Assembly (NCBI GenBank): GCA_963965975.1 | Contig: OZ014415.1 | Location: 5,771,001-5,835,000, forward strand | DNA length: 64,000 nt | Direction: 5' to 3' | Source: Xestospongia bergquistia | Taxonomy: Eukaryota; Porifera; Demospongiae; Haplosclerida; Petrosiidae | Shown: in pieces, positions 14,401-27,361 of the stretch | Position numbering within the stretch: the stretch's first letter is position 1 | Layout: each line of letters begins with the position of its first letter | Program-made: the position numbers and the translations under genes | The notes under the pieces: model-generated | Databases searched by the model: none | What the model was told of the DNA's origin: nothing | The model's input: only the letters and a program-made list of their open reading frames with translations

Positions 14401-17400
14401 TATTAATCTAAATGGACGAATGGTCAGTAAATGGATGGATTATATTAATCTTAATGGACGAATGGTCAGTAAATGGATGAAATATATGAATCTAAATGGA
14501 GGAATTCTCAGTGAATGGATGAATTATATTAATGTAAATGGAAATGGTCACTAAATGGATGAATTATATTAATCTAAGTGGATGAATGGCTATGAGTGGA
14601 TGAATTATATTAATCTAAATGGACAAATGGTCAGTACTTGGATGAATTATATTAATCTTAATGGACAAATGGTCAGTAAATGGATGAATTATGTTAATCT
14701 AAATGGACGAATTGTCAGTAAATGGATGAAATATATGAATCTAAATGAAGGAATGGTCAGTAAATGGATGAATGATTTGAATCTAAATGGACGAATGATC
14801 AGTAGATGGATGAATTATATGAATCTAAATGGACGAATGATCAGTGAATGGATGAATTATATAAATCGAAATGGAGGAATGGTCAGTGAATGGATAAATT
14901 ATATGAACATAATTAGACAAATGATCAGTAAATGAATGAATTCTATAAATGTAAACGGACGATTGGTTAGTAAATGGATGAATTGTATGAACATAAATGG
15001 ACGAATGGTCAGTAAATGGATTAAATATATTAATATAGATGGACAAATAATCAGTAAATGGATGAATGATATAAACATAAATGGACGAATGATCAGTAAA
15101 TGGATGAAATATTTCAACATAAATGGACGAATAGCCAGTAAATGGATCAATTATATGAATCTGAATGGACGAATGTTCAGTAAATGGATGAATTACATAT
15201 AAAGAAATGGACCAATGGTCAGTAAATGGATGAATTCTATAAACATAGATGAACGAATGATCAGAAAATGGATGAATTATATGAATCTAAATGGACGTAT
15301 GATCAGTGAATGGATGAATTATATGAAGATAAAAGGACAAATGATCAGTGAATGGATGGATTATACTAATCTAAATGGATGAATGGTCAGTAAATGGATG
15401 AATGATTTTAATCTTAATGGACGAATGGTCAGTAAATGGATGAAATAAATGAATCTAAATGAATGAATTGTCAGTGAATGGATGAATTATATGAACGTAA
15501 ATGTACTAATGATCAGTGAATGGATGAATTTTATTATTCTATATGGACGAATGATCAGTAAATGGATGAATTATATTAATCTAAATGAACGAATGGTCAG
15601 TAAATGTATGAATTATATGAACATAAAAGGACAAATGATCAGTGAACGGATGAATTATATTAATCTAAATGGACAAATGGTCAATAAATGGATGAATTAT
15701 ATTAATCTAAATGGACGAATGATTAGTAAAATGATGAATTATATGAAAGTAAATGGACGAGTTATCAGTAAATGGATGATTTCTATAACTTAAATGGACG
15801 AATGGTCAGTAAATGGATTTATTATATGAACATAAATGGACTATTGATCAGTATATGGATGAATTATATCAACATAAATGGACGAATAGCCAGTAAATGG
15901 ATGAATTACAATAATCTAAATGAACGAATGTTCAGTAAATGGATGAATTATCGGAACAGAAATGGATGAAAGATCAGTAAATGGATGAATTCTATAAACG
16001 TAAATGAACAAATGATCAGTAAATGGATGAATTATATGAATCTAAATGGACAAATGATCATAAAATGGATGAATTCTATAAACATAAATGGACGAATGAT
16101 CAGTAAATGAATGAATTCTTTAAACATAAATGGACAAATGATCAGTAAATGGATGAATTGTATGAACATAAATGGACGAATGGTCAGTAAATGGATTAAT
16201 TGTATGTACTTGAATGGACGAATGATAAGTAAATGGATGAATTAGATGAATTCATCTTAATGGATGAATGGTCAGTAAATCGATGAATTATATGAATCTA
16301 AAGAGACGAATGGTCTCAAATGATGAATTATCTAAACATAAAAGGACTAATTTCAGTAAATGGATGAAGTCTATCAACATATATGGAGAAATGATCAGAA
16401 AATGGATGAATTATATAAACATAAATGGACGAATTATCAGTAAATGGATGAATTATATGAACATTAATGGACAAATGATCAGTAAATGGATGAATTATAT
16501 GAATTAATCTAAATGGACGAATTGTTAGTATATGGATGAAATTTATGAATCTAAATAGACGAATGGTCTGTAAATGGGTGAATTATCTAAACATAAATGG
16601 ACAAATGATCAGTAAAGAAATGAATTATATCAACATAAATGAACTAATAGCCAGTAAATGGATGAATTATATGAAATTAAATGGATGAATGTTTAGTAAA
16701 TGGATGAATTACATGAACAGAAATGGACGAATGATCAGTAAATGGATGAATTCTATAAAGATAAATGGACAAATGATCAGTAAATGGATGAATTATATGA
16801 ATCTAAATGGACAAATGATCAGTGAATGGATTAAATATATGAATTTAAATAGACGAATGATCAGTGAATGGATGAATTATATCAATCTAAATGGACGAAT
16901 GGTTAGGAAATGGATGGATTACATTAGTCTAAATGGACAAATGGTCAGTAAGTGGATGAATTATATTAATCTTAATGGATGAATGGTCAGTAAATGGATG
17001 AAGTAAATCAACATATATGGACGAATAGCCAGTAAATGGATGAAATATATGAATCTAAATGGACGAATGTTCAGTAAATGGATGAATTACATGAACAGAA
17101 ATGGACGAATGATCAGTGAATGCATTAATTCTATAAGCATAAATGGACAAATCAGTAAATGCATGAATTATATGAATCTAAATAGACAAATGATCAGTGA
17201 ATGGATGAATTATATGAATCTAAATAGACAAACTATCAGTGAATGGATGCATTATATCAATCTAAATGGACGAATGGTTAGTAAATGGATGAATTATATT
17301 AATCTTAATGGACGAACGGTCAGTAAATGGGTGAAATATATTAATCTAAATGGAGGAATCGTCCGTAAATGGATGAATTATATTAATCTAAATGGACTAA

Positions 17401-20400
17401 TGGTCAGTAAATGGATGAATTATATGAATCTAAATGGACGAAAGATCAGTAAATGGATGAATTATATGAACAGATATAGATGAGTGATCAGTAAATGGAT
17501 GAATTCTATAGACATAAATGGACGAATGGTCAGTAAATGGATGAAGTATATGTACATAAATGGACGAATTGTCAGTAAATGGATAAAATATATGAATCTA
17601 AATGGACAAAAGTTCAGTAAATGGATGGATTATGTGAACATAAATGGATGAATGATCAGTAAATTGTTGAATTTTAGGAATTAATCTAAATGGACGAATT
17701 GTTTGTAAATGGATGAATTATGTGAATCTACATAGACGAATGGTCTGTAAATGGATGAATTATCTAAACATAAATGGATGAATGATCAGTAAATGGATCA
17801 ATTATATGAATCTAAATGAACGAATGGTCAGTAAATGAATGAATTATATTAATCTAAATGGATGAATGAGCAGTTAATGGATGAATTTGATGAACATAAA
17901 TTGACGAATGATCAGTAAATGGATGAATTATAGCAATTAATCTAAATAGACGAATTGTTAGTAAATGGATGAATTATATGAATCTACATAGACAAATGGT
18001 CTATAAATGGATGAATTATCTAAACATAAATGGACAAATAATCAGTAAATGGATGAATTATATGAATTTATCTAAATGGATGATTTGTTAGTAAATGGAT
18101 GAATTATATTAATCTAAATGGACGAATGGTCTGTAAATAGATGAATTATCTAAACATAAATGGACGAATGATCAAAAAATGGATGAATTATCTAAACATA
18201 AATGGATGAATGATCAGTTAATGGATGAATTATATGAAAGTAAATGGACGAATGATCAGTAAATGGATAAATTTTTAAACATAAAAGGACGAATGATCAG
18301 TGAATGAATGAATTATATTAATCTCAATGGACGAATGGTCAGTATATGGACGAATTATATCAATCTAAATGGATGAATCATCAAGAAAACGATAAATTAT
18401 ATGAACGTAAATGGAAGAGTTATCAGTAAATGGATGAATTCTATAAACATAAATGGACGAATGGTCGGTAAATGGATTTATTATATGAAGATAAATGGAC
18501 AAATTGTCAGCAAATGGATGAATCATATGAACATAAATGGACTAATGATCAGTATATGGATGAATTATATCAACATAAATGGACGAATAGCCAATAAATG
18601 GATGAATTATGTAAATCTAAATGAGCGAATGTTCAGTAAATGGATGAATTATAGGAAGAGAAATGGACGAAAGATCAGTAAATGGATGAATTCTATTAAC
18701 ATAAATGGATGAATGATCAGTAAATGGCTGAATTATATGAATCTAAACGGACGAATGGTCAGTAAATGGATGGATTATATTAATCTAAATGGACGAATGG
18801 TTAGTAAATGGATAAATTATATTAATCTAAATGGATGAATGGTCAGTAAATGGATAAAATATATAAACATAAATGGAGAAATGATCAGTAAATGAATGAA
18901 TTCTATAAACATAAATGGACAAATGATCAGTAAATGGATGAATTATAGGAACATAAATGGACGAATTGTCAGTAAATGGATTAATTATATGAACATAAAT
19001 GGACAAATGATCAGTAAATGGATGAATTATATGAATTAATCTAAATAGACAAATGGTCTCTAAATGGATGAATTATCTAAATATAAATGGACAAATGATA
19101 AGTAAATGGATGAATCATATAAACATAAATGGATGAATGGTCAGTAAATGGATTAATTATATGAACATAAATGGACAAATGATCAGTAAATGGATGAATT
19201 ATATGAATTCATCTTAATGGACGAATGGTCAGTAAATGGATGAATTAAATGATTCGAAATAGACGAATGGTCTCTAAATGGATGAATTATGTAAACATAA
19301 AAGGAAGAATTTATAGTAAATGGATGAATTTTGTCAACGTATATAGACAAATGATCAGAAAATGGATGAATTATATAAACATAAATGGATGAATTATCAG
19401 TAAATGGATGAATTATATGAATCTAAATAGACGAATGTTCTGTAAATGGATGAATTATATGAATTAATCTAAATAGACAAATTGTCTCTAAATGGATGAA
19501 TTATCTAAATATAAATGGACAAATGATAAGTAAATGGATGAATCATATAAACATAAATGGACGAATGGTCAGGAAATGAATGAATTATATCAACATAAAT
19601 GGATGAATAGCCAGTAAATGGATGAATTATATGAAATTAATTGGACGAATAGCCAGTAAATGGATGAATTATTTGATTCTAAATGGACTAATATTCAGTA
19701 AATGAATGAATTATATGAACATAAATGGACGAGAGATCAGTAAATGGATGAATTCTATAAACTTAAATGGACAAATGATCAGTGAAAGGATGAATTATAT
19801 TAATCTAAATGGATGAATGGTTAGTAAATGGATGAATTATATTAATCTAAATGGACGAATGATCAGTAAATGAATGAATTATATGAACATAAATGGACGA
19901 GAGATCAGTAAATGCATGAATTCTATAAACATTAAAGGACGAATGGTCAGTAAATAGATGAATTATATGAACATAAATGGACGAATTGTCAGTAAAAGGA
20001 TGAATTATATGAATCTAAATGGACGAAAGGTCAGTAAATGGATGGATTATATTAATCTAAATGGACGAATGGTTAGTAAATGGATGAATCATATTAATCT
20101 AAATGGACGAATGGTCAGTAAATGGAAGAGATATATGTATCTAAATTGTGAAATGGTCAGTGAATGAATGAATTATGTGAACATAAATGGACGAATGTTC
20201 AGTAAATGGTTGAATTATAGGAATTAATCTAAATGAACGAATTGTTAGTAAATGGATGAATTATATGAATCTACATAGACGAATGGTCTGTAAATGGATG
20301 AATTATCTAAACATGAATGGACAAATGATCAGTAAATGGATGAATTATATGAATCTAAATGGACGAATGGTCTGTAAATGGATGAATTATCTAAACATAA

Positions 20401-23400
20401 GTGGACGAATGGTCAGTAAATGGGTGAATTATCTAAACATAAATGGACGAATGATCAGTAAATGGATGAATTATCTAAACTTAAATGGACAAATGATCAG
20501 TAAATTGATGAATTATATTAACATAAATGGACGAATAGCCAGTAAATGGATGAATTCTATAAACATAAATGGATGAATGATCAGCAGATGGATGAATTAT
20601 ATAAATCTAAATGGACGAATGATCAGTGAATGGATAAATTATATCAATCTAAATGGACGAATGATCAGTGAATGGATGAATTATATCAGTACAAATGGAT
20701 GAATGGTCAGTAAATGGATGGATTATATTAATCTTAATGGATGAATTATATGAATCTAAATGGACGAATGATCAGTGAATGGATGAATTATATCAATCTA
20801 AATGGACGAATTGTCAGTAAATGGATGAAATATACGAAACTAAATGGAGGAATGGTCAGTAAATGGATGAATTATATATGAATCTAAATGGAGGAATGGT
20901 CAGTAAATGGATGAATTATATGAATTTAAATGGACAAATGATCAGTAAATGGATAAAGTATATTAATCTAAATGGAGGAATGGTCTATAAGTGGCTGAAT
21001 TATATGAATCTAAATGGACGAAAAGCCAGTAAATGGATGAATTATATTCATTTAAATGGACGAATTGTCGGTATATGGATGAAATATATGAATCTAAATG
21101 GAGAATGGTCAGTGATTGGATGAATTATATTAATCTAAATGGAGGAATTGTCAGTGAATGGATAAATTATATCAACATAAATGGACGAATGATCAGTAAA
21201 TGGATGAATTCTATAAACATAAATAGACGAATGATCAGTGAATGGATGAATTATATTAATTTAAATGGACGAATAATCAGTGAATGGATGAAAGATATGA
21301 ATCTAAATGGAGGAATGGTCAGTGATTGGATGAATTACATCAACATAAATGGACGAATGATCAGTAAATGGATGTATTATATTAATCTGAATGGACGAAT
21401 GTTCAATAAATGGATGAATCATATGAACAGAAATGAACGAATGATCAATAAATGGATGAATTAAATGAATCTAAATGGACGAATAATCAGTGAATGGATG
21501 AATTATATGAATCTAAATGGACGAATGGTCAGTAAATGGATGGATTATATTAATCTAAATGGACGAATGGTCAGTAAAAGGAAGAAATATATGAATCTAA
21601 ACGGAGGAATGGTCAGTGAATGGATGAATTACATGAACATAATTGGACGAATGATCAGTAAAAGAATGAATTGTATAAACGTAAATGGATGATTGGTCAG
21701 TAAATGGATGAATTATATGAACATAAATAGACGATTGGCCAGTAAATGGATGAATTATATGAATCTAAATAGACAAATGGTCTGTAAAAGGATGAATTAT
21801 ATCAATCTAAATGGACGAATGGTTAGTAAATGAATGAATTATATGAATCTAAATGGACGAATGATCAGTAAATGAATGAATTCTATAACATAAACAGACA
21901 AATGATCAGTAAATGGATGAATTGTATAAATCTAAATGGACGAATGATCAGTTAATGGATGAATTATATGAACATAAATGGACGAATGATCAGTAAATGG
22001 ATGAATTATATAAACAAATGGACGAATCATCAGTAAATGGATGAATTATATGAATCTAAATGGACGACTGTTCTGTAAATGGATGAATTATATGAACAGA
22101 AATGGATGAATTGTCAGTAAATGGATGAATTCTATAAACACAAATGGACGAATGATCAGTAAATGGATGAAGTATATGAATCTAAATAGAGAAATGATCA
22201 GTGGATGGATGAATTATATGAATCTGAATGGACGAATGATCAGTGAATGGATGAATTATATCAATCTAAATGGACAAATAGTCGGTAAATGGATGGATTT
22301 TATTAATCTAAATGGATGAATGGTCAGTAAATGGATGAATTATATTAACCTTAATGGACGAATGGTCGGGAAATGGATGAAATATTTGAATCTAAATGGA
22401 GGAATTGTCAGTGAACAGATGAATTATATGAACATAAATGGACGAATGATCAGTGAATGGATGAATTATATTAATTGGAATGGAGGAATTGTCATTGAAT
22501 GGATGAATTATATGAACATAAATACACGAATGATCAGTGAATGGATGAATTATATGAACATAAATGGACGAATTATCTGTAAATGGATGAATTCTATAAA
22601 CTTAAATGGACGAATGGTGAGTAAATGGATGAATGATATGAACTTAAATGGACAAATTGTCAGCAAATGGATGAATTATATGAATATAAATAGATGAATG
22701 ATCAGTAAATGGATGAATTATATCAGTACAAATGGACGAATAGCCAGTAAATGGATGAATTATATCAATCTAAATGAACGAATATTCAGTACATGGATGA
22801 ATTATAGAACAGAAATGGACGAATGATCAGTAAATGGATGAATTCTATAAACATAAATGGACAAATGATCAGTAAATGGATGAATTATATGAATGTAAAT
22901 GGACAAATGATCAGTAAATGGATGAAATATATGAATCTAAATGGAGGAATGGTCAGTGAATGGATGAATTATATGAACATAAATGGACAAATGATCAGTA
23001 AATGGATGAATTATAGGAATCTAAATAGACGAATGGTCTGTAAATGGATGAATTATCTAAACATAAATGGACGAATGATCAGTAAATGCATGAATTGTAT
23101 GTATTAATCTAAATGGACGAATAATTAGTAAATGGATGAATTATATTAATCTAAATGGACGAATGGTCTGTAAATGGATGAATTATCTAAACATAAATGG
23201 ACGAATGATCACTAAATGGATGAATTATATTAACATAAATGGATGAAAGGTCAGTAAATGGATGAATTACATAAATATAAATGGATGAATGGTCAGTAAA
23301 TGGATGGATTATATCAACCTAAATGGACGAATAGGCAGTAAATAGATGAATTACATAAATATAAATGGACGAAAGATCAGTAAATGGATGAATTATATCA

Positions 23401-23646
23401 ATCTAAATGGACGAATCATCAGTGAATGGATGAATTATATCAATCTAAATGGATAAATGGTCAGTAAATGGATGGATTATATTATTGTAAATGAACGAAT
23501 GGTTACTAAACGGATGAATTATATTTATCTTAATTGACAAAATTAATGGTCAGTAAATGGATGAAATATATGAATCTAAATGGAGGAATTGTCAGTGAAT
23601 GGATGAATTATATTAATCTAAATGGATGAATGGTCTGTAAGTGGAT

Positions 23647-24075
23647 CCCGGGTAGAAAAGCGAACATGTTTTATCTGTATTTTGCGCGATAGTGCTGCTT
23701 AATCGCATTAAATTGCGCGCTAACGCGTTTTAACACCAAATACTCCTAGTAGATGAAATACGTTTAACGCGATTGAAACGCGTTATAATACATAGCCTGC
23801 AATCAATGTCGAACAAGGGAAGCAACAAATTTGCTCACTAATATTTCCTACTACAATAGAGAAAAGGGAGTTCAAGAAAAAGGGAACAACTGATTGAGAG
23901 TGGTTCCTGACAGCTGATCTAAATATATGTGATATTGCTTGGAATTCATTCAAAATAACAAAATAAATATAAGATCCTCAGACTTATAAGATCTTCACAA
24001 AAATATACAAACCAAACATATATGAAATACTTTAAATGTAAGTGAACAAAATAAAAAGTATTGTAGAAAAGGAAT
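23647..24075. repeat. Left subterminal CG-motif cluster of the transposon
   Basis: Within about 23680-23785 there are repeated CG-containing words in otherwise AT-rich DNA: GCGCGAT, AATCGC, TTGCGCGC, AACGCG (several) and GCGATTGAAACGCG. The right end (30292-30455) has the same class of words. Subterminal repeats bound by an element-encoded protein are a known feature of CACTA elements. The remainder to 24075 shows no gene and is probably 3' flank of the transposase. Confidence 0.6.
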
Positions 24076-26929
24076 TTAATCATGGAGAAGAACATTTGGT
24101 GGAATACATATATATGTATGTGATAGCACACAAACATATAAACATTTTTGAACAATAGTAGCAACATTAATAACATGTAATTCTTCTGTTGCCAAGACAG
24201 GCACTATTCTACTGATATTATAATATAAAGCATAGTGGGGTAGGTTAAAAAAAGAATGACATGTATCAAAGACTTTCAAAACTTTAACAACAGCATAGAC
24301 ATTATTATAAACTCGAACAAAGTAACAAATGTTTCCAAACAGTAATCTGTGACCAGCTTGATAAGCTATAACTGAACTACATTGCTTGGTTACACGTTGG
24401 TACTCAGCTGCATAAAACATGGTGTATTGTTCACCATGCATTGAAAGAACTTATACATTTCAAAATTTTCTTCACGGAGATATGGATACGCATCTGACTG
24501 CAAAGCTGCCTTCATTAGGTTATCAACAGTTACATCATAGAACAGACACACCTGCCCAACAATGAATATTTTACCCTCTTTGTTCACAGCTGTTTTCTTA
24601 AACCTAAAAATTATAATGAAGTGTACAGAAAAAATATTTAGTCACCTCTTCTTCATTAGTAAACAATCAAACATATGCTTAGCATAAGAACTTTGGCACT
24701 CAGTAGAGTTTGGTAGCAATTGTGTCATTGTATGTGCAAATACTAGCTAAGGACAAAAATCATAACTACACATTTAAACACACAATAATATTATGTATAT
24801 ATAGATAATATTTTTGTATATTGGAATGTGCGAACAAGTTGCTTGAATGTTAATACCTGTTTACTCATTTCTCTAGTTCCATGAAAAAAGCCTTTAATGT
24901 AGCCATTCATTCCTTCGAAAAAGAAACCTGAGTAGGCCCATAACGGGCCCCAGTTTCGTACACACTGGGACAAATGTGACAATAGATGCACATTCATGGT
25001 AGAAAAATTGTCTCCTGAATAATATTTTATACCATAAAATAGAAAACCTCTTAAAGAATCAACCTACCATATAGTTCATGACATTGAGTATAAAATAGAT
25101 GTAGATATCGTTCTGCATTGTCAATACTGTCCATTGTGATCCTGCTTGAGTGTAAGATATGTAAAGCAGCCACTAGGTAACAGTAGTGTACAAAATATGG
25201 GTGAGGAAATACACCAAATAAAACTGGGACAGAATAGTAAAACAGCCATGCTCTAAGTTCTGACCCTACATTAAAAGAAGACATGATCAATAGGTTTGAA
25301 TATATACCTTTCCAGTGTTCACTCTCAGAAATAGATCGAGGAGGCCGTGAAATGAAATCTGGTACTCGAATGGCTAGAAGTCGCTTATCACAAAAGCTAT
25401 CTAATGACAAAATACATGGATTATTAATATAGAAAATGGTGGTTACTTTTTGTCTTATGTTGTAAGAGTTCTTGCTATGTTTCTTATTAAACCAAAATTT
25501 CATGAGGGCCAAAGTCACCCCCAAAAACAGACAATGTAAATGATCAATTACCATTCCTTTTGGGACATGAAAAGGCAAATGTCGAAAGAATATAGTTGCT
25601 CCTTTAATGCCTACAGTCTAGTATGCAGTTAATATGGGTGTCAAACATGATAAGAGATCACTTACAGGATTCCCTGAAGTAACAGCATCAATAGCATTTT
25701 GTTTGATGGATGAACATGTTCTAAGATCACATCTCTCAGGAATCCAGTTGCGGTGCATGCAAGATGTTTGTCTAGTCGTCCCTTTGCTCTCACAATAGCA
25801 GCATCCCCATTTCCCATTATACTGCTTCATATTTAACAGTAAACAACGTGCTAGCAGGTCAGCACAGCACATCAACAAAATGGCTTTACATGGAATGTCA
25901 CCATCAGGAGAATTGATGGTTAAACCTATAATGTAGATATAGGTTATATAGGTAATAATAAACACTATATCATTACCTTTCTCATAGAGCCTATTCATTT
26001 CTAACATCAAGGGATGGAGGAATGTAGACATTGTTGGCTTTTCATCATCAAACCATAAGCCAGCTAAAATCATATTTTTTTGGAAAACTTAAAACAATTA
26101 AACACTATACACATACTTCATTCATTGTATACCTTTCATTAGGAACTCATTAATTACTAGCCATATAGGCCAAAGACTTTTTTTTGATGATTTAAAAACA
26201 GCCACTCCATCTGTATTCATTAGCAGAGATACATTTCCAGGTTAAGTAGGGTCATTCAGCAAAAAGTTGTGTTTCTTGTACTCAGCCCCATCATATACGT
26301 CTGAAATTATATCCACATAATGTGGAGTCTTAAAACGCTTTTGCAATGCATCCCAGGTATGTTTATCTAAACAAGAAAAGTTATAGTTCCACAGACTATT
26401 ATTACCTTGGAGCTTTATCTTGAGTTGAGGTCCAACAGGAACATATATAAATTCCCCTATTTTTGCTGACTGACAACCACTACTGCAAATCTTTCTTGTA
26501 TCAGTTAAAAGCTCATGGTAGACTTTACAGTACTGATAAGGTGTTGCTACAACTTCTGGAAAGATTTGCATGAAAAAAATTCTTAAGCTGGTATATTGAT
26601 TTTGGCATATTAGTGTCAGTAGGTAAATGAACAGATATTAGTTTGATTAGTTCTTCGAAGGCCTTCTTTGTCAAACTGTGTTTCAAAGCATACTGGAGCA
26701 TCAAGACGTAACTGTCAATAACACTTATTCGTGCACCTTCATAGAGGGGTGTCAGCTCTGAGCCATCGTGCTCGACATCATCAAGTTCTTGGAGCTCTGA
26801 ATCAGAAGATGATACCATTTCCTCGTCTTCTGTTTCAGAATCCGTGTCAAATTCAGACTCTGACAACACTGAAGATTCATCTGAATATGTATCAGTACTC
26901 GAAAAGTCACTGGACGACGTAGAATCCAT
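24076..26929 (-). pseudogene. Decayed CACTA/EnSpm-like transposase
   Basis: Minus-strand coding remnants in family order. The start ATG at 26929 opens an acidic Ser/Asp/Glu-rich N-terminus (MDSTSSSDFSSTD), then a helical segment (LLQ-like YVLMLQYALKHSLTKKAF). A Cys-bearing segment follows at about 26571-26430 (YQYCKVYHELL, CSSGC). Next comes the catalytic-type region NTDGVAVFKSSKKSLWPIW (about 26215-26160), GLWFDDEKPTMSTFLHP, CCADLLARCLLLNMKQYNG and WGCCYCESKG, then FHVPKGMVIDHLHCLFLGV (about 25560) and GPLWAYSGFFFEGMNGYIKG (about 24960-24900), ending near 24076. Small introns with good GT..AG borders are visible (for example 25619-25667 and 26373-26425). At least three apparent breaks remain: a one-base shift in a T run near 26575, an in-frame TAA near 26245 and a shift near 24445. 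The copy is therefore probably inactive. Assignment rests on recalled family motifs, not a search. Confidence 0.8.
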
Positions 26930-27034
26930 TTAGTACACATGCAAAATGTCCCGTAAACAAGGGATTTTGGAGACTTCCCGTGAGTACTTTGAACACGTGC
27001 TATTGTCGTCAAGAACGTTGTCAAAGGGAGAAAG
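26930..27034. promoter_or_regulatory. Divergent promoter gap between transposase and BEN gene
   Basis: Only 105 bp separate the minus-strand transposase ATG (26929) from the plus-strand BEN-gene ATG (27035). A shared bidirectional promoter inside the element is the simplest reading. No clear TATA box or initiator was recognised. Confidence 0.45.
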
Positions 27035-27295
27035 ATGTCAAAGGGAGAAAGGCGACAAAATCATGAGAGAAGCAAGCTATTGAAAGGTATAGGCCTAGGG
27101 TGAATAGTGAATTTTACTTAACACTATATAGTATTGTCTCAGAATTAAAGGGATAAGTAGTTTAGCGTCTAGAAGCGTTTGTGTCCTGGGAATCTTACCA
27201 GCAGACAAAAGCAACAAGTTTAATTACCCTTTAATGTTAGTAGCATAATGTGTTGCTATTATTTAGCTTACAATGTCCTGCTGTTTGATCTTGTA

Positions 27296-27361
<66 letters not shown>

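Larger units (their letters stand above)
1..23646 (+). repeat. 42-bp tandem satellite, array block 1
   Basis: Continuous head-to-tail repeats of a unit close to ATGGACGAATGATCAGTAA + ATGGATGAATTATATGAATCTAA (19 + 23 = 42 bp), with no other sequence in between. The array runs off the left edge of the window. Monomers differ mainly at a GATCAGTAA segment (variants GGTCAGTAA, GGTCTGTAA, AGCCAGTAA, GTTCAGTAA, TTGTTAGTAA) and at ATGAATCTAA (variants ATGAACATAA, ATTAATCTAA, ATCAACATAA). Some units carry 3-4 extra bases (GAATTAATCTAA). Since 42 = 3 x 14, one plus frame reads MNLNGRMISKWMNY repeatedly and a minus frame reads HPFTDHSSIY-type repeats. The longest open stretch is 147 codons at 17040-17483. 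Frames are broken by stops and length variants and show no start or splice organisation, so this is treated as non-coding satellite. Confidence 0.97.

Noticed and set aside
1-23646. Dozens of ORFs with MNLNGRMISKWMNY-like repeats on the plus strand and HPFTDHSSIY-like repeats on the minus strand
   Set aside because: They follow from a 42-bp unit divisible by three. Frames break often, several 'starts' are arbitrary monomer positions, and overlapping frames on both strands are open equally.
1-23646. CRISPR-like array
   Set aside because: Units are directly adjacent without unique spacers, vary along their whole length, and the DNA is eukaryotic.
26731-27024. ORFs overlapping the transposase N-terminus in other frames
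   Set aside because: Shadows of the Ser/Asp/Glu-rich coding segment at 26929-26600.
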